From the NCBI GenBank assembly GCA_014872785.1, contig WKFJ01000040.1:23479-87478 (forward strand): a stretch of DNA of 64,000 bases, written 5' to 3'. The position numbers and the translations under genes were made by a program. Source of the DNA: Alteromonadaceae bacterium. Its GTDB lineage: Bacteria > Pseudomonadota > Gammaproteobacteria > Enterobacterales > Alteromonadaceae. Of the stretch, positions 37,774 through 46,809 are shown in pieces (position 1 is the stretch's first letter; every line of letters starts with the position of its first letter). The notes beneath the pieces are model-generated. The model saw only the letters and a program-made list of their open reading frames with translations, had not been told where the DNA came from and ran no database searches.

Positions 37774-39059
37774 TAGTTATCCTCTTGTTTCGAAGGAGAA
37801 GTAAATTGGAAATAAAGTTGGGTCGCCCAATAGATGAGCGCCGTGAGGCAAAGGGAGTCAATGACCTGGATACCGCTTACACTCGGCAGTAGGAAAAGAA
37901 TATCCGCGGCTGCATAACTTGCCCCGATGAACCAGGCGATAATGGCAGCAGGATTGTATAAACCATTGGTCTTAAGGGTATCGCCGCTATAAAGATGGGC
38001 GTGATAGAAGTAATCCACCACAATAACGCCTGCTACTGGCACAAATATCGCCGTTAAAACACTCAAGAATGTGATGAAATAATCTAAAAGATTTAACGAA
38101 GCTGCAATGATACCGAACACACCTAGTATTAAGGTGACTAACTTGGGTTGCCATTGACTAAAAGTAGCGGTAACACTTAATACCGCACTGTATAAGTTCA
38201 ATGAATTCAGCACCCAACTGCCGGCAATAACGACAATAAAGGCAAGCAAACCAAGACCCACTTTCAGTAGCAACTGTAAAACATCAGTTTCTGTAAAAGC
38301 GGCTGCGGCCATGGCAGCGACTAGCAGTACCAGTAATTGTACGACCTGATAAGACCAAAAAGCGGTTTGTGCACCACCAATGGTTTGTCGGCTAAATCGC
38401 GTGATATCTGGCAGTATGATGGCGCCAATAATAATGGTACCTACTATAGCGGCAATGCCGTCACTCAAACTAAGGTGAATATCCTTTGGTAGTTCTAGGA
38501 ACTCCTGAAAACTCAGGGTTTGGCTGGTGGTAAACACCATATAAAAGGTAATAGCCGCGATAATGGGTACCAGAGCTGAAGACAAAATGTTTATCGCTTT
38601 GAAACCATAAAGTGTTGTCGTCATCATCAAGACACCGGCCACAACTTCGATTGGCCAAATGGAAACGCTTATGTCCAGTGTCGATAGCAATAATTGTTGT
38701 ACTGCATTGGAAAACAAGTCGATGTTAATACCAAACCAGCCCACCAACGATATCGCAAAGGCAATGTTAACCAGCGCTGCACCGCGCTCACCGAAGGCAA
38801 TGCGAACCAGCAAATAGGAACTCATGCGTGTTTTAACTCCGATAGTGCCGATAGTGGCGCCTATGCAGGTGAGAATAAAACATCCTATGATTGCGGCAAG
38901 TAGGGTATCCATCACTGACAGGGCAGAATAGAGCTCAATGCCAGTAACAAAGGTAGGGAGTGAAAACGCAACCATCGCCGACACAGCGGCCACCTTTGGC
39001 CAAGATACCAGTTGTGAGGACTGCACAATGTCTGATTGTTCTGAGCTTTCGTTTGCCAT
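37773..39059 (-). CDS. NCS1-family cytosine/purine-type permease
   Basis: Integral membrane transporter of 428 residues with about 12 hydrophobic segments, of the nucleobase:cation symporter-1 family (CodB-like), as seen in FSLPTFVTGIELYSAL (helix 1) and ILPDITRFSRQ (between helices 5 and 6). NCS1 members import cytosine, hydantoins, allantoin and related rings, which fits the downstream hydantoinase and DUF917 genes; the substrate is probably a hydantoin-type compound. It is the first gene of the operon and is divergent from an Lrp-type regulator. Confidence 0.87.
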   Translation of the reverse strand: MANESSEQSDIVQSSQLVSWPKVAAVSAMVAFSLPTFVTGIELYSALSVMDTLLAAIIGCFILTCIGATIGTIGVKTRMSSYLLVRIAFGERGAALVNIAFAISLVGWFGINIDLFSNAVQQLLLSTLDISVSIWPIEVVAGVLMMTTTLYGFKAINILSSALVPIIAAITFYMVFTTSQTLSFQEFLELPKDIHLSLSDGIAAIVGTIIIGAIILPDITRFSRQTIGGAQTAFWSYQVVQLLVLLVAAMAAAAFTETDVLQLLLKVGLGLLAFIVVIAGSWVLNSLNLYSAVLSVTATFSQWQPKLVTLILGVFGIIAASLNLLDYFITFLSVLTAIFVPVAGVIVVDYFYHAHLYSGDTLKTNGLYNPAAIIAWFIGASYAAADILFLLPSVSGIQVIDSLCLTALIYWATQLYFQFTSPSKQEDN

Positions 39060-39199
39060 CTTATTCGCTATTGGCTTGGTTTCATTTCATACTAGGTCAT
39101 AAGCATAAAAATATGTTATTGAAGTAACGCATGTCTGCTAAATCTCCTGTTTAATTGGTTGGACTTAGCAAAATATTCTTTTTCGAGTCGAGGGATTGC

Positions 39200-39703
39200 A
39201 TGAAAAATGCTAAAAAACAGATTAAGTTGGATGCTCTTAATCGTAAAATTCTTACAACAATCCACAAACAGGCAGATCTATCTAATCAAGAATTAGCGGA
39301 TGTTGTGGGGCTATCGCCAAGTGCATGTTTTCAACGAACCAAAGCACTCAGGGAAGCGGGATATTTTTCCAATTTTCACACTGAAATGGATTTAGATAGG
39401 ATTTGCGAACATGTTCTCGCCTATGTGGAAATAAGACTCCTACAGAACAACGGGCAGGCACGAGATGCTTTCATTAAAGCGATTAATGAAATCCCAGAGT
39501 TTATGGATTGCTTACGTGTAGATGGAGCCTTTGATTATATCTCATTCACCTGTTTCCCAGACATAAAAGCACTGAATGCAACATGTGATGCACTAGCAGA
39601 TGATCCCAAGGTAGGGATTGAGAAAATTAAGGTGAGAATGATTTTAGACCGAGCGAAATGGTATTTGGGTTACCCGCTCGAAAAACTGAAATGGCTCGAT
39701 TAG
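39200..39703 (+). CDS. Lrp/AsnC family transcriptional regulator
   Basis: Regulator of 167 residues. The N-terminal winged helix (about 8-60: LDALNRKILTTIHKQADLSN, then ELADVVGLSPSACFQRTKAL) binds DNA; the C-terminal RAM-type domain binds a small ligand, often an amino acid. The ATG at 39200 follows GAGGG at about seven bases and is preferred over the longer frame from 39155. It is divergent from the permease-hydantoinase-DUF917 operon and is its likely regulator. The stop overlaps the convergent serine hydrolase gene by four bases. Confidence 0.88.
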   Translation: MKNAKKQIKLDALNRKILTTIHKQADLSNQELADVVGLSPSACFQRTKALREAGYFSNFHTEMDLDRICEHVLAYVEIRLLQNNGQARDAFIKAINEIPEFMDCLRVDGAFDYISFTCFPDIKALNATCDALADDPKVGIEKIKVRMILDRAKWYLGYPLEKLKWLD

Positions 39704-40809
39704 ATTCGATTTTTTAAATAACCCTTCCAGAAGTCAGCACCCAGCTGATTCATTAAATTTGCCTCGGCATTCATTAGCATAACGATGCCGACGCCTAAAT
39801 CTTTTGATACAGCAACTTCCGCTCGATAGCCTTTAACCCAGCCGCTGTGATAGGCAATTTTGACGCCATCGAGATCATACACACGCCACCCGAGTCCATA
39901 ATGCGCGTTGTCGAGAAGCGATTTCCACGCTCTTCTGCGCAGCTCTCGCGTAGTTTTGGTAAGTGGTTGGGTTATTTCAGACAACAACTCGTCATCCATC
40001 ACGTCTGGATAATTGCCCAACATTGCATTTACCCAAACCGCCATGTCTTCGCTGGTGCTGTTTACTCCTGCCGCAGGTGATACGCGGTAATAGGTTTCTT
40101 GTACTTTGGTTTTTTTCCACCTATTACTGCGTAACAAAACGTGTGGTTTTGCCCATTCCTGTGCGTTTACCAATGAGGCTTTCCCTACTGTGGTATTGGT
40201 CATATTTAAAGGTTGCAGAAGTTCTTGCTGCAGCTGTTCTGAGTAGCTCGAACCGGTTTTTTGAAAATGGTATTCCAACACGCCAAACAATGCATTTTGA
40301 TAGGTGTAACATTCGCCCGGCGGGCACAGTGGATTCAAATCAGCAAGGTTATTGATGATGCGCTTTAGTGAATAATTGGCTTCGATGAGGTTGTCGTAAG
40401 AATTAGGCATTAGACCACTGCTCTGACTGAGCAGATGATGCAAAGTGATTTCGCGGTTATTTTTGCTAAATGGAAATTCAGGTGCCAGGCCTGCGAGCGA
40501 TTGTTGCCACTCTAGCTGAGACTGCTGTACAAGTTTTGCCGTTAAATTACCGGTGAAGGTTTTAGAAACAGAGGCAAGGCGAAATAAGGTTTGTTGTGTG
40601 ACCGCTTGACCATTTTTTTCGGTAACGCCGAAATTATAGAACTTGGGTTCCTGATCCGTTTCGACGTAAGCGAGGCTAAAGCCTGGAATTTTTTGTTTGT
40701 GTAACTTGGACTTGGTTTGTTTCCAGAACTGATCAATCCACGGTGTGGACTGATTAGCGTGTGCCAATCCACAACAGAACAAAAGTATAAAAATAACTTG
40801 TCTTGCCAT
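39700..40809 (-). CDS. Secreted serine hydrolase, beta-lactamase-like fold
   Basis: Exported protein of 369 residues with a cleavable signal peptide (about 1-19, ending AHANQ). The class C beta-lactamase / DD-peptidase fold is shown by SVSK (nucleophile Ser80, Lys83), YQN (Tyr170, Asn172) and a late YHSGW box in place of KTG. It may act as an esterase, DD-peptidase or D-aminopeptidase; true beta-lactamase activity cannot be read from sequence. It has no operon partner. Its last four bases overlap the end of the convergent Lrp-type gene. Confidence 0.87.
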   Translation of the reverse strand: MARQVIFILLFCCGLAHANQSTPWIDQFWKQTKSKLHKQKIPGFSLAYVETDQEPKFYNFGVTEKNGQAVTQQTLFRLASVSKTFTGNLTAKLVQQSQLEWQQSLAGLAPEFPFSKNNREITLHHLLSQSSGLMPNSYDNLIEANYSLKRIINNLADLNPLCPPGECYTYQNALFGVLEYHFQKTGSSYSEQLQQELLQPLNMTNTTVGKASLVNAQEWAKPHVLLRSNRWKKTKVQETYYRVSPAAGVNSTSEDMAVWVNAMLGNYPDVMDDELLSEITQPLTKTTRELRRRAWKSLLDNAHYGLGWRVYDLDGVKIAYHSGWVKGYRAEVAVSKDLGVGIVMLMNAEANLMNQLGADFWKGYLKNRI

Positions 40810-41008
40810 ACCGTGTAATATCTTGACTCTTGTAAAAAGTGCCGATCTTTGCCGACTATCAGCCCCGCATTATCCATAGGATGGTACAAATGCGCAATGC
40901 CGGTGCATAATTCTGGAATATTTCTTTGCAATATTCAGTTCCGATTTCATCGCAATTATTTTCTGAGGATGTGTAAACTAAACAAAATTGAATGGCGCAG
41001 AGATCACA

Positions 41009-42364
41009 ATGCTGGAATACCAACAGGCAAGATTGAGCAGAGATAAACGCTTTGACGGACGCTTCTTCGTGGCCGTTAAAAGTACCCATATCTTTTGTCG
41101 GAATATATGTCCTGCGAAATTACCGAAAGAAGAAAATGTTGAATATTTTGAATTGGCAGCCCAGGCTTTGCAAAAAGGGTATCGTCCATGTTTGCGTTGT
41201 CGACCAGATAGTGCACCCAATTCCTACGCTTGGCTTGGCAGTGAAACAACCTTAATACGCGCGATGCGATTGCTGCGCAGTGAACCTGAAGTAGGCTTTG
41301 AAGATATTGCAGCTAAGCTAGGTATTTCCGATGGCTATTTACGCAAACTGTTCAGGGAAAAACTCGGTATTTCACCGAAGCAGTTTCAGTTGAGCGAACA
41401 ATTACTGTTTGCTAAAAAGTTGTTGCACGAAACTAATTTGAGTGTAGAGCAAGTTGCTCACAACTGTGGTTTTAACTCCTCAAGGCGGCTACAAGATAAC
41501 ATGCAAAAGGCGATGAAACTGACACCGACTCAAATTCGTAAGAGCGAGGTGCAGCCGACACAGACGCTCAAGGTGAAAGTGCCAATCAGTTCTGATTATA
41601 ACTGGTTGCAGCTTAGAGATTTTTTGGCTCGTCGCGCGATACCGGGCATAGAAGAAGTTACTGAGTGTAGTTATGAAAAGCGTTTTATGTGGGGGCAAGC
41701 CAAGGGGTGGTTTAAAGCAACATACGAAGTGAGCACAAACCATTTTGACGTAGAAATACAAAGTACTGACTATTCTGACTTGCGGGCAATTATCAACAAT
41801 ATTAAACGTGTATTAGATACAGAAACTGACTTCGACCTGATCAAAAACGCGCTACTTGCATCAGGTGTTAAGGAACACGATATCGTACCTGGGTTGAGGG
41901 TTCCAGGTGTTTGGAATGTGTTCGAAGCGGGCTGCCGCGCCATTTTGGGACAACAAGTTTCAGTTACTGCCGCAGTAAATGCTGTGAGCGTGTTGGCTGA
42001 AAATGTCGGACAAAATGACGTAAATACAAACCAGTTAAATATGTTCTTTCCTTTACCTCAGGCCGTCGCAGAAAGTGATTTACAGTTTTTAAAAATGCCA
42101 GATAGGAGACGTCAAGCACTGCGTAGCTTTGCTAAGTTCATGGCTACCTCGATGCAGCCAGAGAAGCTAGAGCAATGGTTAGATATAAAAGGTATTGGTC
42201 CTTGGACTGTGGATTATGCCAAGATGCGCGGGTTGTCTGAGCCAGATGTTTGGTTAGATGGAGACTTAGTGGTTAAAAAACGCATGAAAGACAGAGAAAT
42301 TCAAGCTGATAAAGCCGCGCCTTGGCGCAGCTATCTAACCTTACAAATGTGGAGTGAAGCATAA
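41009..42364 (+). CDS. alkA: Ada-AlkA fusion: Ada-type regulator domain with 3-methyladenine DNA glycosylase
   Basis: DNA alkylation repair protein of 451 residues. The N-terminal Ada-type zinc domain has Cys30, Cys34, Cys61 and Cys64 (FCRNICPA, RPCLRCRPD), the set in which one Cys takes a methyl from phosphotriesters. An AraC-type helix-turn-helix follows (about 80-170), then an AlkA domain (about 185-451) with LDIKGIGPWTVDY and the catalytic Asp in VWLDGDLVV. So it can sense alkylation, activate transcription and excise alkylated bases. The ATG at 41009 is chosen over a TTG seven codons upstream. Its stop overlaps the ogt start by one base. Confidence 0.92.
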   Translation: MLEYQQARLSRDKRFDGRFFVAVKSTHIFCRNICPAKLPKEENVEYFELAAQALQKGYRPCLRCRPDSAPNSYAWLGSETTLIRAMRLLRSEPEVGFEDIAAKLGISDGYLRKLFREKLGISPKQFQLSEQLLFAKKLLHETNLSVEQVAHNCGFNSSRRLQDNMQKAMKLTPTQIRKSEVQPTQTLKVKVPISSDYNWLQLRDFLARRAIPGIEEVTECSYEKRFMWGQAKGWFKATYEVSTNHFDVEIQSTDYSDLRAIINNIKRVLDTETDFDLIKNALLASGVKEHDIVPGLRVPGVWNVFEAGCRAILGQQVSVTAAVNAVSVLAENVGQNDVNTNQLNMFFPLPQAVAESDLQFLKMPDRRRQALRSFAKFMATSMQPEKLEQWLDIKGIGPWTVDYAKMRGLSEPDVWLDGDLVVKKRMKDREIQADKAAPWRSYLTLQMWSEA

Positions 42365-42825
42365 TGTTGACATACACGGGATTCGTTGAGTCTAAGGCAG
42401 GTCTCATTAAAATTACGGCTGACAATATAGGCATCAATGAAATTGCGTTTGTTGAGCAACCAAATGTCGAACCTCATGAAAATGGCATTGTTGAACAGGC
42501 TAAAAGTCAATTGAGCGATTATTTGGCCAGAAAACGGCAGCAATTTGATTTGCCGCTTAATCCACGTGGCACTGATTTCCAAAAACAGGTTTGGCGGTTG
42601 CTGGTAGATATTCCCTTTGGTAATACCGCCAGTTATCAGGATATTGCCCTTAAATTAGGGGATAAAAACAAGGTGCGAGCGGTTGGCGGCGCAAATGGTA
42701 AAAATCCCATCGCAATAGTGGTACCCTGCCACCGCGTTATCGGAAAGAACGGCACATTGACTGGCTATGCTGGTGGGCTCGAGCGGAAAGCCTTTTTACT
42801 CGATATCGAAAATATCGTTCATTAA
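42364..42825 (+). CDS. ogt: Methylated-DNA--protein-cysteine methyltransferase
   Basis: Suicide repair enzyme of 153 residues that takes the methyl group from O6-methylguanine. The active-site box VVPCHRVIGKNG holds the acceptor Cys, and the recognition helix region VRAVGGANGKNP and the Arg finger fit the family. It overlaps the Ada-AlkA gene (TAATG), so repair of O6-methylguanine and N3-methyladenine is translationally linked; together the two genes cover what Ada plus AlkA do in E. coli. Confidence 0.95.
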   Translation: MLTYTGFVESKAGLIKITADNIGINEIAFVEQPNVEPHENGIVEQAKSQLSDYLARKRQQFDLPLNPRGTDFQKQVWRLLVDIPFGNTASYQDIALKLGDKNKVRAVGGANGKNPIAIVVPCHRVIGKNGTLTGYAGGLERKAFLLDIENIVH

Positions 42826-42864
42826 TCCATTGTGATTAGCTCTCACAGATAAAAGGGAATCGTC

Positions 42865-43743
42865 TTGATTTACTATGTTGAATTGCTCGTGTTAGCTGCC
42901 CTGTGGGGAGCGTCATTTTTATTTATGCGAACGGCTTCTCCTGAGTTTGGCCCGGTCACGTTGATTTTTTTTAGAGCAGGAATCGCCGCGCTTTTCTTAT
43001 TACCACTGTTGGCAATCAGACAACGCGCAGAACTTGCAAAACTCTGGCAAGCGCGCAAAACCCTTATTGTACTGGGACTTACTAACACCGCGTTTCCTTT
43101 TTGCTTTTTTGCATTTGCCACACTTTCGATGGAGGCGGGAATAACTGCCACTATTAACTCTACCGCGCCTATGTTCGGCGCTTTAATTGCCTTTGTGTGG
43201 CTGAAAGATAAATTGTCTGTTCCTGCGGTTATTGGTCTTATTATTGGCTTCAGCGGTGTCTATATTCTAATGCTAGACAAGTTCAACACCGATAGCAGTT
43301 ACTGGTTGCCTGCCCTTGTGGCGATGTGTGCTTCTGCCCTCTATGGTTTTGCCGCTTGCTATTCGAGGTTGTATGCCAGCGAATTAAAACCACTGACCAT
43401 TGCGACGGGCAGTCAACTCTATGCAACACTGTTTTTATTGATCCCTGCTTGGTTTTTACGACCTGAAGTCACACCACAATTATCCGCTTGGATAGACGTT
43501 ACTTTGTTAGGTGTTGCTTGTACGGGCATTGCGTATGTACTGTATTTTCGTATTCTTTCAACACATGGTATTACTAAGGCGCTTTCCGTGACCTACTTGA
43601 TTCCGCTCTTTGCATTCATCTGGGGCTGGTTACTCCTTAGTGAATCAGTCACGCTTAACATTTTGGTGGGTGCTATCGTTATTTTGATTGGAGTGGCGTT
43701 GACCACCAATTTGATTAAACTTAAACCTAAATCGACGAACTGA
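42865..43743 (+). CDS. EamA/DMT-family membrane transporter
   Basis: Inner-membrane protein of 292 residues with about ten hydrophobic segments in two EamA repeats (1-140 and 150-290). LAALWGASFLFMRTASPEFGP near the N-terminus is the standard EamA opening. Such proteins export amino acids, nucleobases or other metabolites; substrate unknown. The start is a TTG with AAGGGA about eight bases upstream. It follows ogt after 39 bases and may be read with the repair genes. Confidence 0.87.
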   Translation: MIYYVELLVLAALWGASFLFMRTASPEFGPVTLIFFRAGIAALFLLPLLAIRQRAELAKLWQARKTLIVLGLTNTAFPFCFFAFATLSMEAGITATINSTAPMFGALIAFVWLKDKLSVPAVIGLIIGFSGVYILMLDKFNTDSSYWLPALVAMCASALYGFAACYSRLYASELKPLTIATGSQLYATLFLLIPAWFLRPEVTPQLSAWIDVTLLGVACTGIAYVLYFRILSTHGITKALSVTYLIPLFAFIWGWLLLSESVTLNILVGAIVILIGVALTTNLIKLKPKSTN

Positions 43744-43800
43744 TTGTGTTAGCCGATTTTTTGTTCACATAACTTTTTCAAGAGTAAGTCTTAACCTTTA

Positions 43801-44583
43801 ATGTCACTTGTTCAGTCACTTTCGTTCACTAGCGGGCACGTCTACTTCGTCGGAGATCTACATGGTCAGTACTCACTATTACTAAAAGCAATGCGTAATG
43901 TGAGGTTTAACCCGGACAACGGTGATGTCTTGATTAGTGTGGGCGATTTGGTGGATAGGGGGCCTGAGTCGTTAGAGGTGTTGTCGCTATTAGAAAAAGA
44001 CTGGTTCTATGCGGTTAAGGGTAATCATGAAGATATGTTGCTCAAGGGAATTGAAGCAATAGAGGGCAAGGGTAGTCTGACCGATTTGTGGAACTGGCGT
44101 GATTTTAATGGCGGTGACTGGTTTAAAGAGAATACCGATGACGCGAATCAAGTATTGCGCCTGTTACCTAAAATCAAACATCTGCCGATTGCCATTGAAA
44201 TCCAGACTGAGATTGGGTGTATTGGTGTAGTACATGCTTCTGTCCCTGAAAACAACTGGCTTAACACGGAATTATTGCAAGATACCGCGACTCAAAAGTT
44301 TGTGATGTGGTCGAGAAAAAACGGACTAGAGGCGAGGAAACAGGCCTATGTCACTAAAAAACTGGGTTTCAAAAAGTCTTTGTTAGGCCTACCCGAAACT
44401 GATTCTGCTAATGCATATAATCATCATGTCACGGGCATCGATGCGGTGGTGGTTGGGCACACTATTATGCCTAATGACGAACCCGCTATTCTAGGCAATA
44501 CACTGTATTTAGATGTGGGTTGCGCCAAAGGGGCTGCGCCCGTACTTTATCGCGCGGACAAATTACTGGAAAATCTCGCTTAG
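43801..44583 (+). CDS. PrpA-like serine/threonine phosphatase (metallophosphoesterase)
   Basis: Calcineurin-type metallophosphoesterase of 260 residues. The metal motifs are in order: GDLHGQ (19-24 region), GDLVDRGPE, GNHEDML, a later VVHASVP and VVGHTIM. This is the bacteriophage-lambda-phosphatase/PrpA group that acts on phosphoproteins. Target proteins are unknown. It stands alone between the transporter and glmU. Confidence 0.9.
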   Translation: MSLVQSLSFTSGHVYFVGDLHGQYSLLLKAMRNVRFNPDNGDVLISVGDLVDRGPESLEVLSLLEKDWFYAVKGNHEDMLLKGIEAIEGKGSLTDLWNWRDFNGGDWFKENTDDANQVLRLLPKIKHLPIAIEIQTEIGCIGVVHASVPENNWLNTELLQDTATQKFVMWSRKNGLEARKQAYVTKKLGFKKSLLGLPETDSANAYNHHVTGIDAVVVGHTIMPNDEPAILGNTLYLDVGCAKGAAPVLYRADKLLENLA

Positions 44584-44702
44584 TTCCGCTCAAACCTAGT
44601 TGTGTTCGCAATTTTGCGTTTTAGTCGTTCCTGGAATTTTTTCCTTTAGTCTTCATAAAACTGCGTTAAAATAACACCATCATTGATTTAAGGACATAGG
44701 CA

Positions 44703-46064
44703 ATGCCGTTATCTGCTGTTGTTTTGGCTGCTGGAAAAGGCACCAGAATGAAATCTTCGCTTCCTAAAGTGTTACATCCAATTGCAAACAAACCCATGGT
44801 TCAACATATCTTGGACGCCCTGAGTGAAGTGGGTGCTGAGCAAATTAACTTAGTTTATGGCCATGGCGCAGATCAATTGCAAAGTGCACTTGCTCACAAT
44901 CAAATCAATTGGTGTTTGCAGGCTGAACAACTTGGTACGGGACATGCGGTAATGCAAGCGGTGCCGAACATCTCTGATAATGATGATGTTCTTATTCTTG
45001 TTGGTGATGTACCGCTGATTCAAGTATCGACGCTAAATAGGCTTATTGAAGTGAAGCAACAGTGTGATTTGGCATTGTTGACAGTTGAGCTTGACGATCC
45101 GACAGGACTTGGGCGCATAATCCGTGATGGCGACAATATTACCGCAATTATTGAACACAAAGACGCCACAGATGAACAGCGCGAAATAAAAGAAATTAAT
45201 ACCGGTATCATGCTGATGTCTGGCATTGACCTAAAACGCTGGTTAGGGCAATTAGGCAATGACAATGCCCAGCAAGAATACTATCTAACCGACGTTATTG
45301 GCATGGCATCAGAAGAAGGTAAACGTATACAAGCGGCGCATCCGGACACGCCAATCGAAGTTGAAGGGGTAAATAACCGCCTGCAATTAGCCCGTCTAGA
45401 GTGCGAATATCAACACCGTAAAGCCGATGAATTAATGCTGTCTGGTGTGACTGTAAAAGACCCTTATCGCATTGACGTTCGCGGAACACTTGAAACCGGA
45501 ACGGATGTAGAAATCGATGTTAACTGTATCTTTGAAGGCACAGTGAAACTGGGTAACAACGTTACCATTGGTGCCAACTGCATACTTAAAGATTGTGTTG
45601 TGGGTGACAATAAACGTATCGAACCATTCAGCATGTTGGAAGATGCTGAAGTCGCTGATGCCTGCACCATCGGCCCGTATGCGAGATTGCGACCGGGTTC
45701 AAAAATGCTTGATGGTGCTAAAGTGGGTAACTTTGTGGAAATGAAGAAAACGACCTTAGGCAAAGGAGCCAAAGCCAATCACCTAACTTATCTTGGTGAT
45801 GCCAATATTGGTGAAAACACCAACATTGGTGCTGGAACTATTACCTGTAATTATGATGGTGTGAATAAGTTCAAAACCGAAATTGGCAGTAACGTGTTCG
45901 TGGGATCTAATACCGCGATAGTTGCACCAGCCAAGTTGGGTGATGGATCTACGATTGGTGCCGGTTCCGTAGTTACCAAAGAAGTCGACACCGATGAGTT
46001 GGCCATTGCTAGAGCCAAACAGCGCAATATCAAAGGCTGGACACGACCTACAAAGCTTAGCTAG
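44703..46064 (+). CDS. glmU: Bifunctional UDP-GlcNAc pyrophosphorylase / glucosamine-1-P acetyltransferase
   Basis: Makes UDP-GlcNAc for peptidoglycan and LPS. The 453-residue product has the uridyltransferase domain (1-228) with [19 protein letters not shown] (landmark) and the [10 protein letters not shown] loop, and the left-handed beta-helix acetyltransferase domain (250-453) with hexapeptide repeats, [11 protein letters not shown], and [11 protein letters not shown]. It heads a set with an aquaporin, a DeoR-family regulator and glmS, all on one strand. In many relatives this block follows atpC directly; here it is 43 kb away. Confidence 0.97.
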   Translation: MPLSAVVLAAGKGTRMKSSLPKVLHPIANKPMVQHILDALSEVGAEQINLVYGHGADQLQSALAHNQINWCLQAEQLGTGHAVMQAVPNISDNDDVLILVGDVPLIQVSTLNRLIEVKQQCDLALLTVELDDPTGLGRIIRDGDNITAIIEHKDATDEQREIKEINTGIMLMSGIDLKRWLGQLGNDNAQQEYYLTDVIGMASEEGKRIQAAHPDTPIEVEGVNNRLQLARLECEYQHRKADELMLSGVTVKDPYRIDVRGTLETGTDVEIDVNCIFEGTVKLGNNVTIGANCILKDCVVGDNKRIEPFSMLEDAEVADACTIGPYARLRPGSKMLDGAKVGNFVEMKKTTLGKGAKANHLTYLGDANIGENTNIGAGTITCNYDGVNKFKTEIGSNVFVGSNTAIVAPAKLGDGSTIGAGSVVTKEVDTDELAIARAKQRNIKGWTRPTKLS

Positions 46065-46076
46065 CAAGGAAGCCTC

Positions 46077-46748
46077 ATGAGTTATAGCCTTAGTCGTCGG
46101 TTAACTGCCGAGTTTCTCGGTACCCTTTTATTAGTTTGTACGGTGGTTGGCTCTGGCATTATGGCGGAGCGACTGGCTGATGGAAATGTGGCTATTGCGC
46201 TTCTGGGAAATACGATTCCAACAGGAGCTATTCTGGCCGTGTTGATTACCATATTGGGTCCCATTTCCGGTGCCCATTTTAATCCGGTTGTGACCTTAGT
46301 CATGCGTATTAAAGCAGAGCTTAATAACAAAGACGCTGTGCTTTATGTGTTACTGCAAATAGCTGGTGGCATAATGGGTACCGTGGTTGCGCATCTCATG
46401 TTCGAGGTTGCGCCTATTGAAACAGGTATTAAAGCACGCACAGGCCTTTCCCAATGGTTATCTGAGTTTGTTGCCACCTTTGGCTTGTTAATTACAATTC
46501 TTGGTTTTGTTAAGTATAAAGTTGATTCCGTTGCTTATGGGGTGGGTCTGTATATTACGGCTGCCTACTGGTTTACTGCGTCCACAAGTTTCGCGAATCC
46601 AGCGGTTACTATAGCTCGTTCCTTTACCACTACTTTTTCAGGCATTGATCCTACTCATATTGTAGGGTTTGTTTTGTCGCAAATATTAGGTGCCTTGTGT
46701 GCCTATTTCCTCTTCTCTTGGCTACTCAGTAATTCCGAAACGAAATAA
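46077..46748 (+). CDS. MIP-family aquaporin/glyceroporin-like channel
   Basis: Inner-membrane channel of 223 residues with six helices. The first pore box is NPV (HFNPVVTL) instead of NPA; the second is NPA (FANPAVTIARSF) with the selectivity Arg kept. The N-terminal part (GSGIMAERLADGNVAIALLGN) is close to the aquaporins found in arsenic operons (AqpS type), yet no ars gene lies here. It starts 12 bases after glmU with AAGGAAG before the ATG, so it is co-transcribed with glmU. Substrate could be water, glycerol or a neutral metalloid. Confidence 0.9.
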   Translation: MSYSLSRRLTAEFLGTLLLVCTVVGSGIMAERLADGNVAIALLGNTIPTGAILAVLITILGPISGAHFNPVVTLVMRIKAELNNKDAVLYVLLQIAGGIMGTVVAHLMFEVAPIETGIKARTGLSQWLSEFVATFGLLITILGFVKYKVDSVAYGVGLYITAAYWFTASTSFANPAVTIARSFTTTFSGIDPTHIVGFVLSQILGALCAYFLFSWLLSNSETK

Positions 46749-46749
46749 C

Positions 46750-46803
46750 TTGCATTTTGTTTCGAAATAAAGATAATAAGTTTCGATTTGAAACTTATTA
46801 TCT
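46750..46803 (+). promoter_or_regulatory. Promoter with large palindromic operator before the DeoR-family gene
   Basis: A promoter-like pair, TTGCAT (46750-46755) and GATAAT (46772-46777) with a 16-base spacer, is overlapped by TTTCGAAA (46760-46767) and by a perfect 14-base inverted repeat: AGATAATAAGTTTC (46771-46784), five bases, then its complement (46790-46803). The right arm ends seven bases before the GTG start. TTTCG boxes are typical of DeoR-family sites, so autoregulation is likely; the hairpin in RNA could also block translation. Confidence 0.7.
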
Positions 46804-46809
46804 AATTCT

